A stretch of DNA of 35,656 nt from Chloroflexota bacterium (GTDB lineage: Bacteria; Chloroflexota; Limnocylindria; Limnocylindrales; CSP1-4), in assembly GCA_003153755.1 (NCBI GenBank), contig PMBG01000104.1, positions 27,682-63,337 of the forward strand, in the 5' to 3' direction. Below the pieces are notes generated by a model. The model did not search any database. It was not told the origin of the DNA and saw only the letters and a program-made list of their open reading frames with translations. Within the stretch, counting starts at the first letter, position 1. Every line of letters begins with the position of its first letter. A program made the translations under genes and the position numbers. Below, in pieces: positions 1 through 7,983 of this stretch.

Positions 1-1923
1 GATGGCGGCGTTCAGGGCGAGCAGGTTCGTCTGGGCTGCTATGTCCTCGATCGTGGCGACGATCTCGCCGATCTGCTCGGCGTGCGCGTTGGTCTCCGCA
101 ATGATGGCGGCTGAGGAGTCTACGGCCTGCTCGATCGATTCCATCTGCGCAAGTGTCTGGCGGAGTGCGTCGGAACCGCGCTCGGCGGTCGCAACGGCCT
201 TTCTCGTGGCCGACGCAACGGCTTCCGAGCTGGTGCGGGCAGTCTCGACGGCCCGGGCGATGTGGGTCGCCGTCTGGGTAAGGCTGTCGGTGGCCCGCGC
301 CTGATCTCTGGCGGCCTCGGCGATGGCATCTACCGAGCCGGCGATGCGGTGGATGCTGGCGTTTGCGCGCGTAACGGCGGCGGCCTCGTTGTTGGTGGCC
401 TCGGCCATCTGCGAGATCGTGAGCGAGATGCCCTGCGTGGCCTCGCCCGACGAATCAGCCGTTCCGGACAGATTCGCGCTTACGGTGCGGAGCCGGGCTG
501 CCCGCCTGTTGAGCGTGTACATGAGGCCGCGGAGGCTCGACGACTCGGAGTTGAAGGTAGCGACCACCACGCCGGCATCCACTGCCCTGTTGATCGACTT
601 GACGATGCCCGTGTCGTTGATGGGCGTTGCGAGCGCGTCGTAGCCCTTGCCGGCCATGGCTTCGATGGCGGCGGCGCGGATCGGCAGATTCCAGGCAAGG
701 CCGGGCTCGGGGACGATCCACTCCACGCTGGCGTTGTACGGCCGGAGTTCGTCGGCGGCCGCGAGAACGCCGTCACGGACCGGATACCAGAACGAGCTGT
801 CCTCGATCCCGATGACGGCGATGCGCAGCTTCCGCGACGACGCCTTCATGGGCCTGGGCCCGTGTTCGATCGTGGCCTGCGATCGAATGACGCCCTTGCC
901 GGGCTGCCAGAACTGCTGATGGTTGGCCGCGGTGACCAGATCCATCGATGTAACCATGCGCGAGTCGGTCGGCTGCCATCCCGCCGCCAGGTGGTTGAAC
1001 AGGTGGATGGCCGCGTCGTGGCCCTGGGCATACGGATCCTGGCCGATCGTGGCGGAGACGACGCCCTTGATGACGAAAGGCATCAGCTCATCTGTGAGGT
1101 CGTGCGTGATCAGCGTGATGCGGCCGGAGAGACCCGCCGCCGCGACGGCCTGCGCCGGGCCGACCGTCGGTCCGGTGCAATAGAGTCCAACCAGCCGCGG
1201 GTACTTCTTCATGAGCGCAGCCAGGGGAAGGCTGTCGCCGGGCCCGCATTTGACCAGTTCGGTGACCTGGAGCTCCGGATACTTCTCGCGCAATGCGGCC
1301 TGGAACCCTCTGCGCCGGACCTCATAACCCGCGTGGTTCAGGTCGCCCGACAGGATGACGACCTGCCCGCGCCCGCTCGTGAGCCGCCCCATGTGCTCGC
1401 CGCATATCTGGCCCTGCAGGTATCCATCCGGACCTACATAGAGCAGGCGGCGGCACGGCTCGTCCGTCACGCTGTTCAGCTGGGCCGCGCCTTCAGAGAC
1501 GCTCGTCGAGATCCGGTTGAATACGCCGGCGAGGCGGCCAACCTCAGGAGCGCACGTGGAATCGACGACGACGGCGCGCAACTGCGGATCCATCCGATTG
1601 GTCAGGTCGCCCTGGGCGACCGCCGCGAGCATGTCCGATAGGGCTACGATCTCCTGCGACGCCAGCGCTTCGGTCGCGGTCGCGATCTGTACAAGCGGGC
1701 GGGAAATCGTCAGGCGAACGATCCCGAACGTGACGGCCCAGCCTGCCACGATGCCCAGACCCAGGACTGCGTCCGAACCGCCGAGGACCGAGATTCCGGC
1801 AATGGCGGGCAGCGCCCACAGCGCCAGACAGGCCAGACCCAGGGCCAGCCCGGCGTAGATCGTTCCGCGAAGGATCAACGCGCGTCCAGCTCGGATCCTC
1901 GAATGCCCGTTCGTCGCAGTCAT
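1..1923 (-). CDS. Methyl-accepting chemotaxis protein with an internal, lobe-swapped sugar-binding domain (3' end outside window)
   Basis: 641 codons are open from an ATG at 1923 to the window edge. Two hydrophobic segments (about residues 16-43 and 50-70) with almost no loop between them are followed by a HAMP-like linker (about 75-145). Residues 156-340 look like the C-terminal lobe of a LacI/ribose-type periplasmic-binding fold (LLYVGPDGYLQGQ, then GQVVILSG). Residues 366-465 look like the N-terminal lobe of the same fold (LRIAVIGIEDSSFWYPVRDG, then AVDAGVVVATFNSE). The lobes are therefore in reverse order. A coiled-coil chemoreceptor signalling region follows from about 470 and contains AAQTNLLALNAAI next to the hairpin tip. 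With no periplasmic loop, the binding fold should lie in the cytoplasm and sense an internal ligand; this is inference. GGGAG lies 10 nt before the start. The methylation helices and end of the protein are beyond the window. Confidence 0.85.
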   Translation of the reverse strand, partial: MTATNGHSRIRAGRALILRGTIYAGLALGLACLALWALPAIAGISVLGGSDAVLGLGIVAGWAVTFGIVRLTISRPLVQIATATEALASQEIVALSDMLAAVAQGDLTNRMDPQLRAVVVDSTCAPEVGRLAGVFNRISTSVSEGAAQLNSVTDEPCRRLLYVGPDGYLQGQICGEHMGRLTSGRGQVVILSGDLNHAGYEVRRRGFQAALREKYPELQVTELVKCGPGDSLPLAALMKKYPRLVGLYCTGPTVGPAQAVAAAGLSGRITLITHDLTDELMPFVIKGVVSATIGQDPYAQGHDAAIHLFNHLAAGWQPTDSRMVTSMDLVTAANHQQFWQPGKGVIRSQATIEHGPRPMKASSRKLRIAVIGIEDSSFWYPVRDGVLAAADELRPYNASVEWIVPEPGLAWNLPIRAAAIEAMAGKGYDALATPINDTGIVKSINRAVDAGVVVATFNSESSSLRGLMYTLNRRAARLRTVSANLSGTADSSGEATQGISLTISQMAEATNNEAAAVTRANASIHRIAGSVDAIAEAARDQARATDSLTQTATHIARAVETARTSSEAVASATRKAVATAERGSDALRQTLAQMESIEQAVDSSAAIIAETNAHAEQIGEIVATIEDIAAQTNLLALNAAI

Positions 1924-2113
1924 ACTTGGTGCACTCCCGGTCCAGGCTCGCGCTTCGTCCGACACGGGGGCCGTCGGCACACGGCACAGAGCCTTCCAGT
2001 CCGCCGCTCCACTCAACTTGGGCGGACGTACGTGGGAGTCATCGGCTCATGGGGCGTTCGGCAATAGCCGGATTCGGGGCATACCCCTACGGTTCCCGGG
2101 CTGAACGGCTTGC

Positions 2114-3010
2114 CTAGGCTGCGAGGCCCGCGGCGAGAGTCAGGGCGCTGCGCGATCGGTTCAGGATGTAGAGGTGGTAGCCCGGCGCTCCATGCGCCAG
2201 GAGATCGCGTATCTGGGTCAGGGCCCAGTCGATGCCGAGCGCTTCGATGATTTCGGGCTGGTCGCCGGCCGCTTCCACGCGCCGGACCAGCCGTTCCGGT
2301 AGCGAGGCACCGCACATGCCGGTTATGCGCGTGGCCTGACGGAGCGAAAGCACAGGCATGATGCCCGGCACAATCGGCACGGCTATCCCGGCCGCCCGGC
2401 ACCTGTCCACGAAGCGGTAGTAGGCGTCGTTGTCGAAGAACAGCTGTGTGGTGACGAACGATGCCCCGGCGTCCACCTTGCGCTTGAGATTGGCCAGGTC
2501 GGCATCGAATGAGGGAGCTTCCGGGTGCTTCTCCGGATATCCCCCGACGCCCAGGCACAGGTCGGGGTGCAGGCCCTTCAGCAGGGCAACCACGTCGGAG
2601 CCGAAACGCAGCCCGTCGTGGAACGCGCTCTCCGGCGTGGAGCCGCCGGGCAGGTCGCCGCGCAAGGCCATGATGTTGCGGATCCCTCGCGCGTAGTGCG
2701 CATGCGCCACGGCCGCCACCTCGTCTCGAGTGTGGTTGACCGCGGTCAGGTGCGGCATCACCGTGAAGCCGAATTCCTCCTTGAGGATCGACGAGACGTG
2801 GGCGGTACGTTCCTGGGTGCTGCCCCCGGCGCCGTACGTCACCGAGACGAAATCCGGCTCGATCCGCCTCAATGCCGCCGCGGTCTCGCGCAATGCCTGG
2901 ACGCCGGCTTCGTCCTTGGGCGGGAAGAACTCCAGCGATCGAAGCGGCCTGCCCTCATCGAGCAACTCGGAGATGGGTCTGTCGGACGGTGGCGGCTGGT
3001 GGGCGGACAT
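2114..3010 (-). CDS. metF: 5,10-methylenetetrahydrofolate reductase
   Basis: A 298-aa protein, the normal length for bacterial MetF. It reduces 5,10-methylene-THF to 5-methyl-THF with FAD and NAD(P)H, supplying methyl groups to methionine synthase in the cytosol. Family marks visible: SLEFFPPKDE near the N-terminus with the catalytic Glu (residue 27), VTYGAGGST (57-65), MALRGDLP (114-121), the QLFFDN strand and PGIMPV. No methionine synthase gene is adjacent, so it appears to stand alone. The ATG is preceded by TATCAT with only 7 nt between, which suggests a leaderless transcript. I looked for a SAM riboswitch upstream and saw none. It is divergent from the GH6 cellulase gene. Confidence 0.95.
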   Translation of the reverse strand: MSAHQPPPSDRPISELLDEGRPLRSLEFFPPKDEAGVQALRETAAALRRIEPDFVSVTYGAGGSTQERTAHVSSILKEEFGFTVMPHLTAVNHTRDEVAAVAHAHYARGIRNIMALRGDLPGGSTPESAFHDGLRFGSDVVALLKGLHPDLCLGVGGYPEKHPEAPSFDADLANLKRKVDAGASFVTTQLFFDNDAYYRFVDRCRAAGIAVPIVPGIMPVLSLRQATRITGMCGASLPERLVRRVEAAGDQPEIIEALGIDWALTQIRDLLAHGAPGYHLYILNRSRSALTLAAGLAA

Positions 3011-3017
3011 GGATTCG

Positions 3018-3023
3018 ATGATA
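3018..3023 (-). promoter_or_regulatory. -10 box of metF, leaderless type
   Basis: TATCAT on the minus strand ends 7 nt before the metF ATG. At this spacing transcription would begin at or next to the start codon. No convincing -35 element is visible. Confidence 0.5.
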
Positions 3024-3085
3024 GGCGCAAAGACGGGACGGGAAGTGATCGGACGCGCGGCGGGTATGTTCGGCCGGACGACCTA

Positions 3086-3097
3086 AACCTTAAGGTT
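3086..3097. promoter_or_regulatory. Perfect 12-bp palindrome, possible operator
   Basis: AACCTTAAGGTT is fully self-complementary and lies about 75 bp before the metF start and 255 bp before the GH6 start. Its AT content stands out from the GC-rich surroundings. The binding protein is unknown. Confidence 0.35.
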
Positions 3098-3351
3098 GCG
3101 GAGCCAATCCGTTGAGTAGGGCCTTCATGAGATACCTGTCCCATGGGCCTGATCCGACCGGTGCGGGTACCGTCGAGGACAGGCGCTTCTGAGGTTGGCT
3201 AGCAGAGCCATGGCTAGAGGGGCCTCGGTGACGCGCTACAAGGACACGAATGACGGCCCGGGCATCGCTATGTCTGCGGCCGATCCGGAGGAGTGCGCGC
3301 CGCCGTCTTGGGCGAGTGTCCCGACGCCCACGAGTCGTGAAAGGACCGGTA

Positions 3352-5211
3352 ATGCAAGCACGCGTCAATCGGATCTTGGGAGTGGCGGCGGCGTCGCTCC
3401 TGGTAGTGACGGCGATCGCCGCCACGAGGTCGGCACCAATCGTGGCCAACTCTCACGTGGTCAACCCGTACGCCGGCGCCGCGGGGTACGTGGACCCGAG
3501 CTACGCCTACCAGGTGGAGCGGTCGGCCAAGGCCATGGACGCCTCGAACCCGCAGCTCGCGGCCGCAATGCGCGTCGTCGAGCAGCAGTCCACGGCGGTG
3601 TGGCTCCCCAGCATCGCCTCGATCGCCGGGCCGGCTTCTCCTCAGCCCGCCAATGGCTACAGCCTGAAGGGACATCTCGACAACGCCGTCGCTCAGATGA
3701 ACAGCAACGGCGGTACGCCGGTTGTGATCACCCTCGTGATCTACGACGCTCCCGGCCGTGACTGCGGCGCAACGGCATCGGCGGGCGAACTCACCACGGA
3801 CGGGTTCGGGTTCACCCGCTATATGACTCAGTACATCGACCCGATCGCGGCACTACTCAACGACTCGAAGTACGCCGACCTTCGCATCGCGCTGGTCATC
3901 GAGCCCGACGGCCTGCCGAACATGGTCACGAACCTCGTGAGCCAGAACTGGATCGCCCCGCAGACGGTGATCAACTGCAACGCGGCCCACAACTGGGTCG
4001 ACGGTGCGGTCATCTACTCTCTCGGCAAGTTCCACCCGATCGTGAACGCCTATACGTTCCTCGACATCGCCAACTCCACCTGGCTCGGCTGGTCGTCAAA
4101 CCAGGACTTGGCCGCCACCTACTACGCGAACCTGATCACCGGATCGAAGGCCTCCGGCGCACTGCCGGACGGGTTCAACTCCGTCGACGGCTTCTCGTCC
4201 AACGTCTCCAACTTCGTGCCTACGACCGAGCCCTTCTTCACGGCTAGCAAGCCGGTCGACGCGACGAGTGCCACGTTCTACGACAGCAACGCGACGGTCG
4301 ACGAGCTCGGCTACGCCACCGCGGAGCTTGCCAAGCTCAAGGCCAAGGGCTTCACCGCCAACACCGGCTGGATCATGGACACCGGCCGCAACGGCTGGGG
4401 CGGTCCGAACCGACCGACCAAGGCCAGCACCAGCACGTCAGTCAATACATTCATCGATCAGTCGAGGATCGACCGCCGAACCACCCGCGCCGCCTATTGC
4501 AACCCAGACGGCGCCGGTATCGGTGCGCTGCCGAGCGCCACCCCGTCCGGAAGCCCCGGCATCTGGGCCAACGTCTGGGTCAAGCCCCCGGGCCAGTCCG
4601 ACGGCGGTGCCACCAGCGGCATCGCGGGCTACGATTCCAACTGCGACCCGTCCAAGACCGTTTCCATGAAGACCCAGCTAACGGGCGCGCTCCCCAACGC
4701 CCCCAGAGCGGGCACCTGGTTCCCGCAGCAGTTCCAGCAGCTTGTGGCGAACGCCTATCCCGCGCTCAACGGCTACAGCCCGGCCACGAACGGCCCACCA
4801 AGCACCGCGACTCCGGCCGCGGGGGCCTCTTGTATCGTCAACGGGGCGCCCAAGGTGAGCGCCACCGGTGTCTGGTACCCGGACGCGAGGTGGGTCAACA
4901 CCACCGCCCTCGGGCAGCAGTACACGGGCTTCCAGGCAACCGTTACCGTCGTCAACAACGGCACCGTGCCAACCACGGGCTGGAAGGTCACGTGGGTTTG
5001 GAAGACCGGCTCTGGGTGGGATAGCGTCGCGACGTTCCAGAGCTTCTGGAACGGCAACGAGTCCCTGGGCTCGGACGGGAACACCGAGACCGTGACGAAC
5101 ATGAGCTACAACGGTGTCATCCAGCCCGGCCAGAGCACGACCTTCGGGTTCGTTGCGAACGTCAGCAACGGCATCGTTCCGTCGCCGAAACTGACCTGCA
5201 CCGCAAGCTAA
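3352..5211 (+). CDS. Secreted GH6 cellulase (cellobiohydrolase/endoglucanase) with C-terminal CBM2
   Basis: 619 aa. A signal peptide (residues 1 to about 30, MQARVNRILGVAAASLLVV) precedes a GH6 catalytic domain (about 60-480). Both GH6 signatures are present: VIYDAPGRDCGA near 127, and VIEPDGLPNMV with the catalytic-acid Asp near 186. DTGRNGW near 343 and WVKPPGQSDG complete the active-site loops. The last ~120 residues form a family 2 carbohydrate-binding module, with TGWKVTWVW, FQSFWNG and the usual Cys at each end for a disulfide. GH6 enzymes hydrolyse beta-1,4-glucan with inversion, releasing cellobiose; whether this one is exo- or endo-acting depends on loops I cannot judge. Start chosen at the ATG with AAGGA 6 nt upstream and a signal peptide directly after. 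A strong terminator follows. Confidence 0.95.
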   Translation: MQARVNRILGVAAASLLVVTAIAATRSAPIVANSHVVNPYAGAAGYVDPSYAYQVERSAKAMDASNPQLAAAMRVVEQQSTAVWLPSIASIAGPASPQPANGYSLKGHLDNAVAQMNSNGGTPVVITLVIYDAPGRDCGATASAGELTTDGFGFTRYMTQYIDPIAALLNDSKYADLRIALVIEPDGLPNMVTNLVSQNWIAPQTVINCNAAHNWVDGAVIYSLGKFHPIVNAYTFLDIANSTWLGWSSNQDLAATYYANLITGSKASGALPDGFNSVDGFSSNVSNFVPTTEPFFTASKPVDATSATFYDSNATVDELGYATAELAKLKAKGFTANTGWIMDTGRNGWGGPNRPTKASTSTSVNTFIDQSRIDRRTTRAAYCNPDGAGIGALPSATPSGSPGIWANVWVKPPGQSDGGATSGIAGYDSNCDPSKTVSMKTQLTGALPNAPRAGTWFPQQFQQLVANAYPALNGYSPATNGPPSTATPAAGASCIVNGAPKVSATGVWYPDARWVNTTALGQQYTGFQATVTVVNNGTVPTTGWKVTWVWKTGSGWDSVATFQSFWNGNESLGSDGNTETVTNMSYNGVIQPGQSTTFGFVANVSNGIVPSPKLTCTAS

Positions 5212-5231
5212 CGCTTCGCGCAGCCACTCGA

Positions 5232-5263
5232 AGAGGACCGGCTTCGGCCGGTCCTCTGCTTTT
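5232..5263 (+). terminator. Rho-independent terminator of the GH6 gene
   Basis: A perfect 11-bp GC-rich stem (5232-5242 with 5247-5257) is closed by a TTCG tetraloop and followed by GCTTTT. It begins 20 bp after the cellulase stop codon. Confidence 0.9.
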
Positions 5264-5428
5264 GTACGGGCAGGCCATTCGTGGTGGCCGATCTTACCGG
5301 CACGTCTCACGCGCCGACCGTATTGGAATCGGCGTTCCGGCGGCCGACTCCCCACTGAGGGCTTTGCGATTGCCGCACGGGCATCGGACTCATCCTGAGT
5401 CCAAGCCTTGTCACGAGGTCGGGTCCAG

Positions 5429-7147
5429 GTGAGTTCCAGGCGAATCGCGCCGCGGCGGATGGTCGTATTCACTCCGGAGGCCGGGGGCTTCTATGTTGGA
5501 GAGGTCCTCGCCGGGATTGACGACGTCTGTGCCCATCATGACTCCCAGGCCGTGGTCGTCCAGACGGCCGTGGGCTGGCAGGCCTCGCTTGTGAATCACA
5601 ATCCGACCAGCGATTACTACAGGCTCGGACGAAACCAACGGCTCGGGATGATCGTGGTCACGGCAACCGCGCACCCCGAGGAACTTGCCATCCTGTCGCA
5701 AAGCGACGAACCGATGGTCGCGGTCGCGGGTCCACACCCCAAGCCCGGCGGACCGTCGGTCGTCGTCGACAACGCCGGCGGGGCGGCCCAGGCAGTGAGG
5801 CACCTCGTCGCCCACGGGCATCGGAAGATCGGCTTCGTGGGCGCGTTCGTCCAGCACGACATCGTCGAGCGGTATCGAGGCTATCTCGCGGCCCTGGACG
5901 AAGCCGGCATCGAACTGGACCAGACCCTCGTGTACGGAGTCCAGGACGATCAGTCCCACGGTGGCACCGAGGCCGCCGAACTCATCCTGGAAGGGGGCGT
6001 GCCGCTGTCGGCCGTGTTCGTCTCAACGGACACGCACGCCGTCACGCTCATGGACGCGCTTCGGGAGGCCGGACTGAGAGTCCCGGACGACGTCGCGGTC
6101 ATCGGCTTCGACGACTCGGACCTGGCCCAAACCGCCGTCCCGGCGCTCACCTCCATACGCCAGACCCCGAGCGCTCTCGGAACCGCGGCGGCGGACACGC
6201 TGCTCGATCTGGTCGACGGCGTTCCCGGCGCCGACGGCATGCACGTCCTGCCCACGGCCCTGATCCTGCGGCATTCGTGCGGCTGCTTCGAAACGCAACA
6301 CGGGTTCGCGGAGTCGTCGCAAGACTGGAACGCGCCCGATTGGCAGGACCGCCTGCGAGAGATGCTGGAGCAAATGCTCGCGTCTCAACCGGCCGAGAGC
6401 AGCGCCCGTGATCTGGACGAGGCATGGCCGGGCGGTGAAATAGTGATCCGGGCGTTCGACGCGGCCGTTCGAGGCGTGTCCGCCTCGAACGTGGCCGGGC
6501 TGGATGGAGCGTGGCGAAGTGCCAGCATCCGAACTCGAAATTCCGAAACGCTCCTGGGTCTCGTAGACCTCTTCGAGTTCGTGGGTCTGTGCCGCCAGTC
6601 CGGTGCCGACGGTGATACCGAGGCGATCCGGCCCAGACTCGGCGGGTTCCTGGCGCAGGCGCGACTGGAGATCCTCCGTTACGCCTCGATTGCAGATCCA
6701 CTCAGCCACCCCCAGGCGCCACGCATCGTGCGCGACTTGACCCGCTCGTTTCTGAGTCCGGGCTCCAACGGAGCCACGAGTCTCGATTGGCTGCGACACA
6801 TCGAAGCTACGCGTGGGTGCCTGGCCTTGTGGGAGCCGGGCGACAAGGGACGCGTGCTCCGAATCGTTCGCTGGTACGGCGACACGCTGAGCGATGAACC
6901 GCTGGGGGCCGTGGTCGACCCGGAGGACTTCCCGCCGGCTGAATGGGTCGACGACAGTGCGGCGGACGGCCGGCCGAATACGGTAACCATCGTCCCGATT
7001 CTTACCCCGAGTCGCGACTGGGGCATCCTGGCCGCCATCCTGCCCAAGACGCACCGCTACTACGACGGCTTCTGGGCGCTTCAGTACGGGACGTCGCTCG
7101 TGGCCCTTTCCCTCGAACGCGACGTGACCGGCCAAACCTCGGCCTAG
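5429..7147 (+). CDS. LacI-like ligand-binding sensory protein without a DNA-binding domain
   Basis: About 572 aa. The first ~285 residues are a LacI/PurR-type periplasmic-binding fold: MVVFTPEAGGFYVGEVLAGI, AVRHLVAHGHRKIGFVG, GLRVPDDVAVIGFDDSDLA and PALTSIRQ are all typical. The usual N-terminal helix-turn-helix is absent, and none is encoded in the 165 bp upstream in any frame. The C-terminal ~280 residues are mostly helical, ending in a possible GAF-like segment (WGILAAIL then FWALQYGTSLVALSLERD). No GGDEF, kinase or AraC motif is visible. It may sense a sugar released by the flanking glycoside hydrolases and pass the signal by protein contact; this is inference. Start uncertain: GTG 5429 has GAGG 10 nt upstream, with TTG 5408 and ATG 5459 as alternatives. 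Confidence 0.8.
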   Translation: MSSRRIAPRRMVVFTPEAGGFYVGEVLAGIDDVCAHHDSQAVVVQTAVGWQASLVNHNPTSDYYRLGRNQRLGMIVVTATAHPEELAILSQSDEPMVAVAGPHPKPGGPSVVVDNAGGAAQAVRHLVAHGHRKIGFVGAFVQHDIVERYRGYLAALDEAGIELDQTLVYGVQDDQSHGGTEAAELILEGGVPLSAVFVSTDTHAVTLMDALREAGLRVPDDVAVIGFDDSDLAQTAVPALTSIRQTPSALGTAAADTLLDLVDGVPGADGMHVLPTALILRHSCGCFETQHGFAESSQDWNAPDWQDRLREMLEQMLASQPAESSARDLDEAWPGGEIVIRAFDAAVRGVSASNVAGLDGAWRSASIRTRNSETLLGLVDLFEFVGLCRQSGADGDTEAIRPRLGGFLAQARLEILRYASIADPLSHPQAPRIVRDLTRSFLSPGSNGATSLDWLRHIEATRGCLALWEPGDKGRVLRIVRWYGDTLSDEPLGAVVDPEDFPPAEWVDDSAADGRPNTVTIVPILTPSRDWGILAAILPKTHRYYDGFWALQYGTSLVALSLERDVTGQTSA

Positions 7148-7236
7148 GCGGCGCGTATAGGGTGGATGCACCTCCTACTTCGGCTTCGGGGCCGTCGTCG
7201 CTGACCTTGTCCTGGGGCCCGGGCCGGCTCGCCCGG

Positions 7237-7881
7237 TCACTCGACCGGCGTGCCCACGCCTCCGGTGCACGGGCCTCCCGGCTCCCCGCCCTGCCCGCCG
7301 CCGGCGTACTGGTGCATGAAGTCGGCAAGCCGCGGGTCGGAAGCTTGCGGTATGTCGAGCTGTATGCCCCATGCGGTGGCGACGATCGGCGATGGAATCC
7401 CCGCGTAGGGGCTCAGGATCAGGTAGCGCTCGGAGCCCACATAGCTGGAGGTCACCAGCTGCTGGAGCAGGGCGATCTGATCGGCCGCCAGGGTCGGCTG
7501 ATAGGTGATCCACACCGCGCCGTGTTCGAGCGAGTGCACGGCGTTTTCGTTCGGCACCGGCTGCGAGTAGACCCCGCAGTTGAGGGGAGTGGCGTTGTGC
7601 GCGCCGCCGGCCGGCGGAACCCGGTCGTAGGACACGGTTCCGGTCACGTGGGAGTGGTCGTTCTCGGCGAAGATCTGGAGGCCCGGCACCGGGGTCTTGG
7701 AGCCGCCCGCGCCGAAGGCGTTCGTGAGGCTGAGCGCCGCCACCACTATCACCGCCAGGAGCACGACAACGGCGCCCGCGGCAACTCCGATCCTGAGACG
7801 TCGATCGCGCGGCGAAGGGCCGCTATCGGCCGTGTCCGACGGCAGCTTGAGCCTTCGGCTGTTTCGGGTGTGTTGTGCCAT
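7237..7881 (-). CDS. DUF3105 family membrane-anchored protein
   Basis: 214 aa from the ATG at 7881. An N-terminal basic stretch is followed by one transmembrane helix (about residues 31-52, GVAAGAVVVLLAVIVVAAL) and an exported domain. The domain carries the DUF3105 hallmarks: HVTGTVSYDRVPPAGGAH, NCGVYSQPVPNENAVHSLEHGAVWITYQP with its paired His residues, and a late YLILSPYAGIPSPIVATAWG segment. DUF3105 has no established function to my knowledge. The His/Glu-rich core hints at metal binding, which is inference. An in-frame TTG at 7938 would add 19 residues, but the ATG with CGGAG upstream is preferred. It is convergent with the LacI-like gene. Confidence 0.85.
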   Translation of the reverse strand: MAQHTRNSRRLKLPSDTADSGPSPRDRRLRIGVAAGAVVVLLAVIVVAALSLTNAFGAGGSKTPVPGLQIFAENDHSHVTGTVSYDRVPPAGGAHNATPLNCGVYSQPVPNENAVHSLEHGAVWITYQPTLAADQIALLQQLVTSSYVGSERYLILSPYAGIPSPIVATAWGIQLDIPQASDPRLADFMHQYAGGGQGGEPGGPCTGGVGTPVE

Positions 7882-7983
7882 TGCGAGCCGGCTCCGATGT
7901 GGTTGGGCTTTGGAGTCTAGCCGCCGAATCGCGCCCAACCCTGAGCGTGCTCCATAAGTCCCGGCGCACGGATCGGGTAGGGG

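Larger units (their letters stand above)
3011..3351. other. 341-bp divergent intergenic region between metF and the GH6 gene
   Basis: It holds the metF -10 box at the left end and a perfect 12-bp palindrome, AACCTTAAGGTT, at 3086-3097. The right end has AAGGA (3341-3345) as the ribosome-binding site of the GH6 gene. The reading frame of the cellulase stays open upstream to about 3250, but the extra residues are Arg-rich and not signal-like, so I treat that part as non-coding. I recognise no riboswitch or small RNA. Confidence 0.5.

Noticed and set aside
262-1641. Long plus-strand open frame of 459 codons
   Set aside because: It is antisense to the chemoreceptor gene, whose minus-strand product has clear domains. 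High GC content leaves long open shadows in other frames.
3011-3351. SAM or other riboswitch before metF
   Set aside because: No conserved SAM-I, SAM-II or SAM-IV core could be recognised, and a -10 box 7 nt before the start leaves no leader to hold one.
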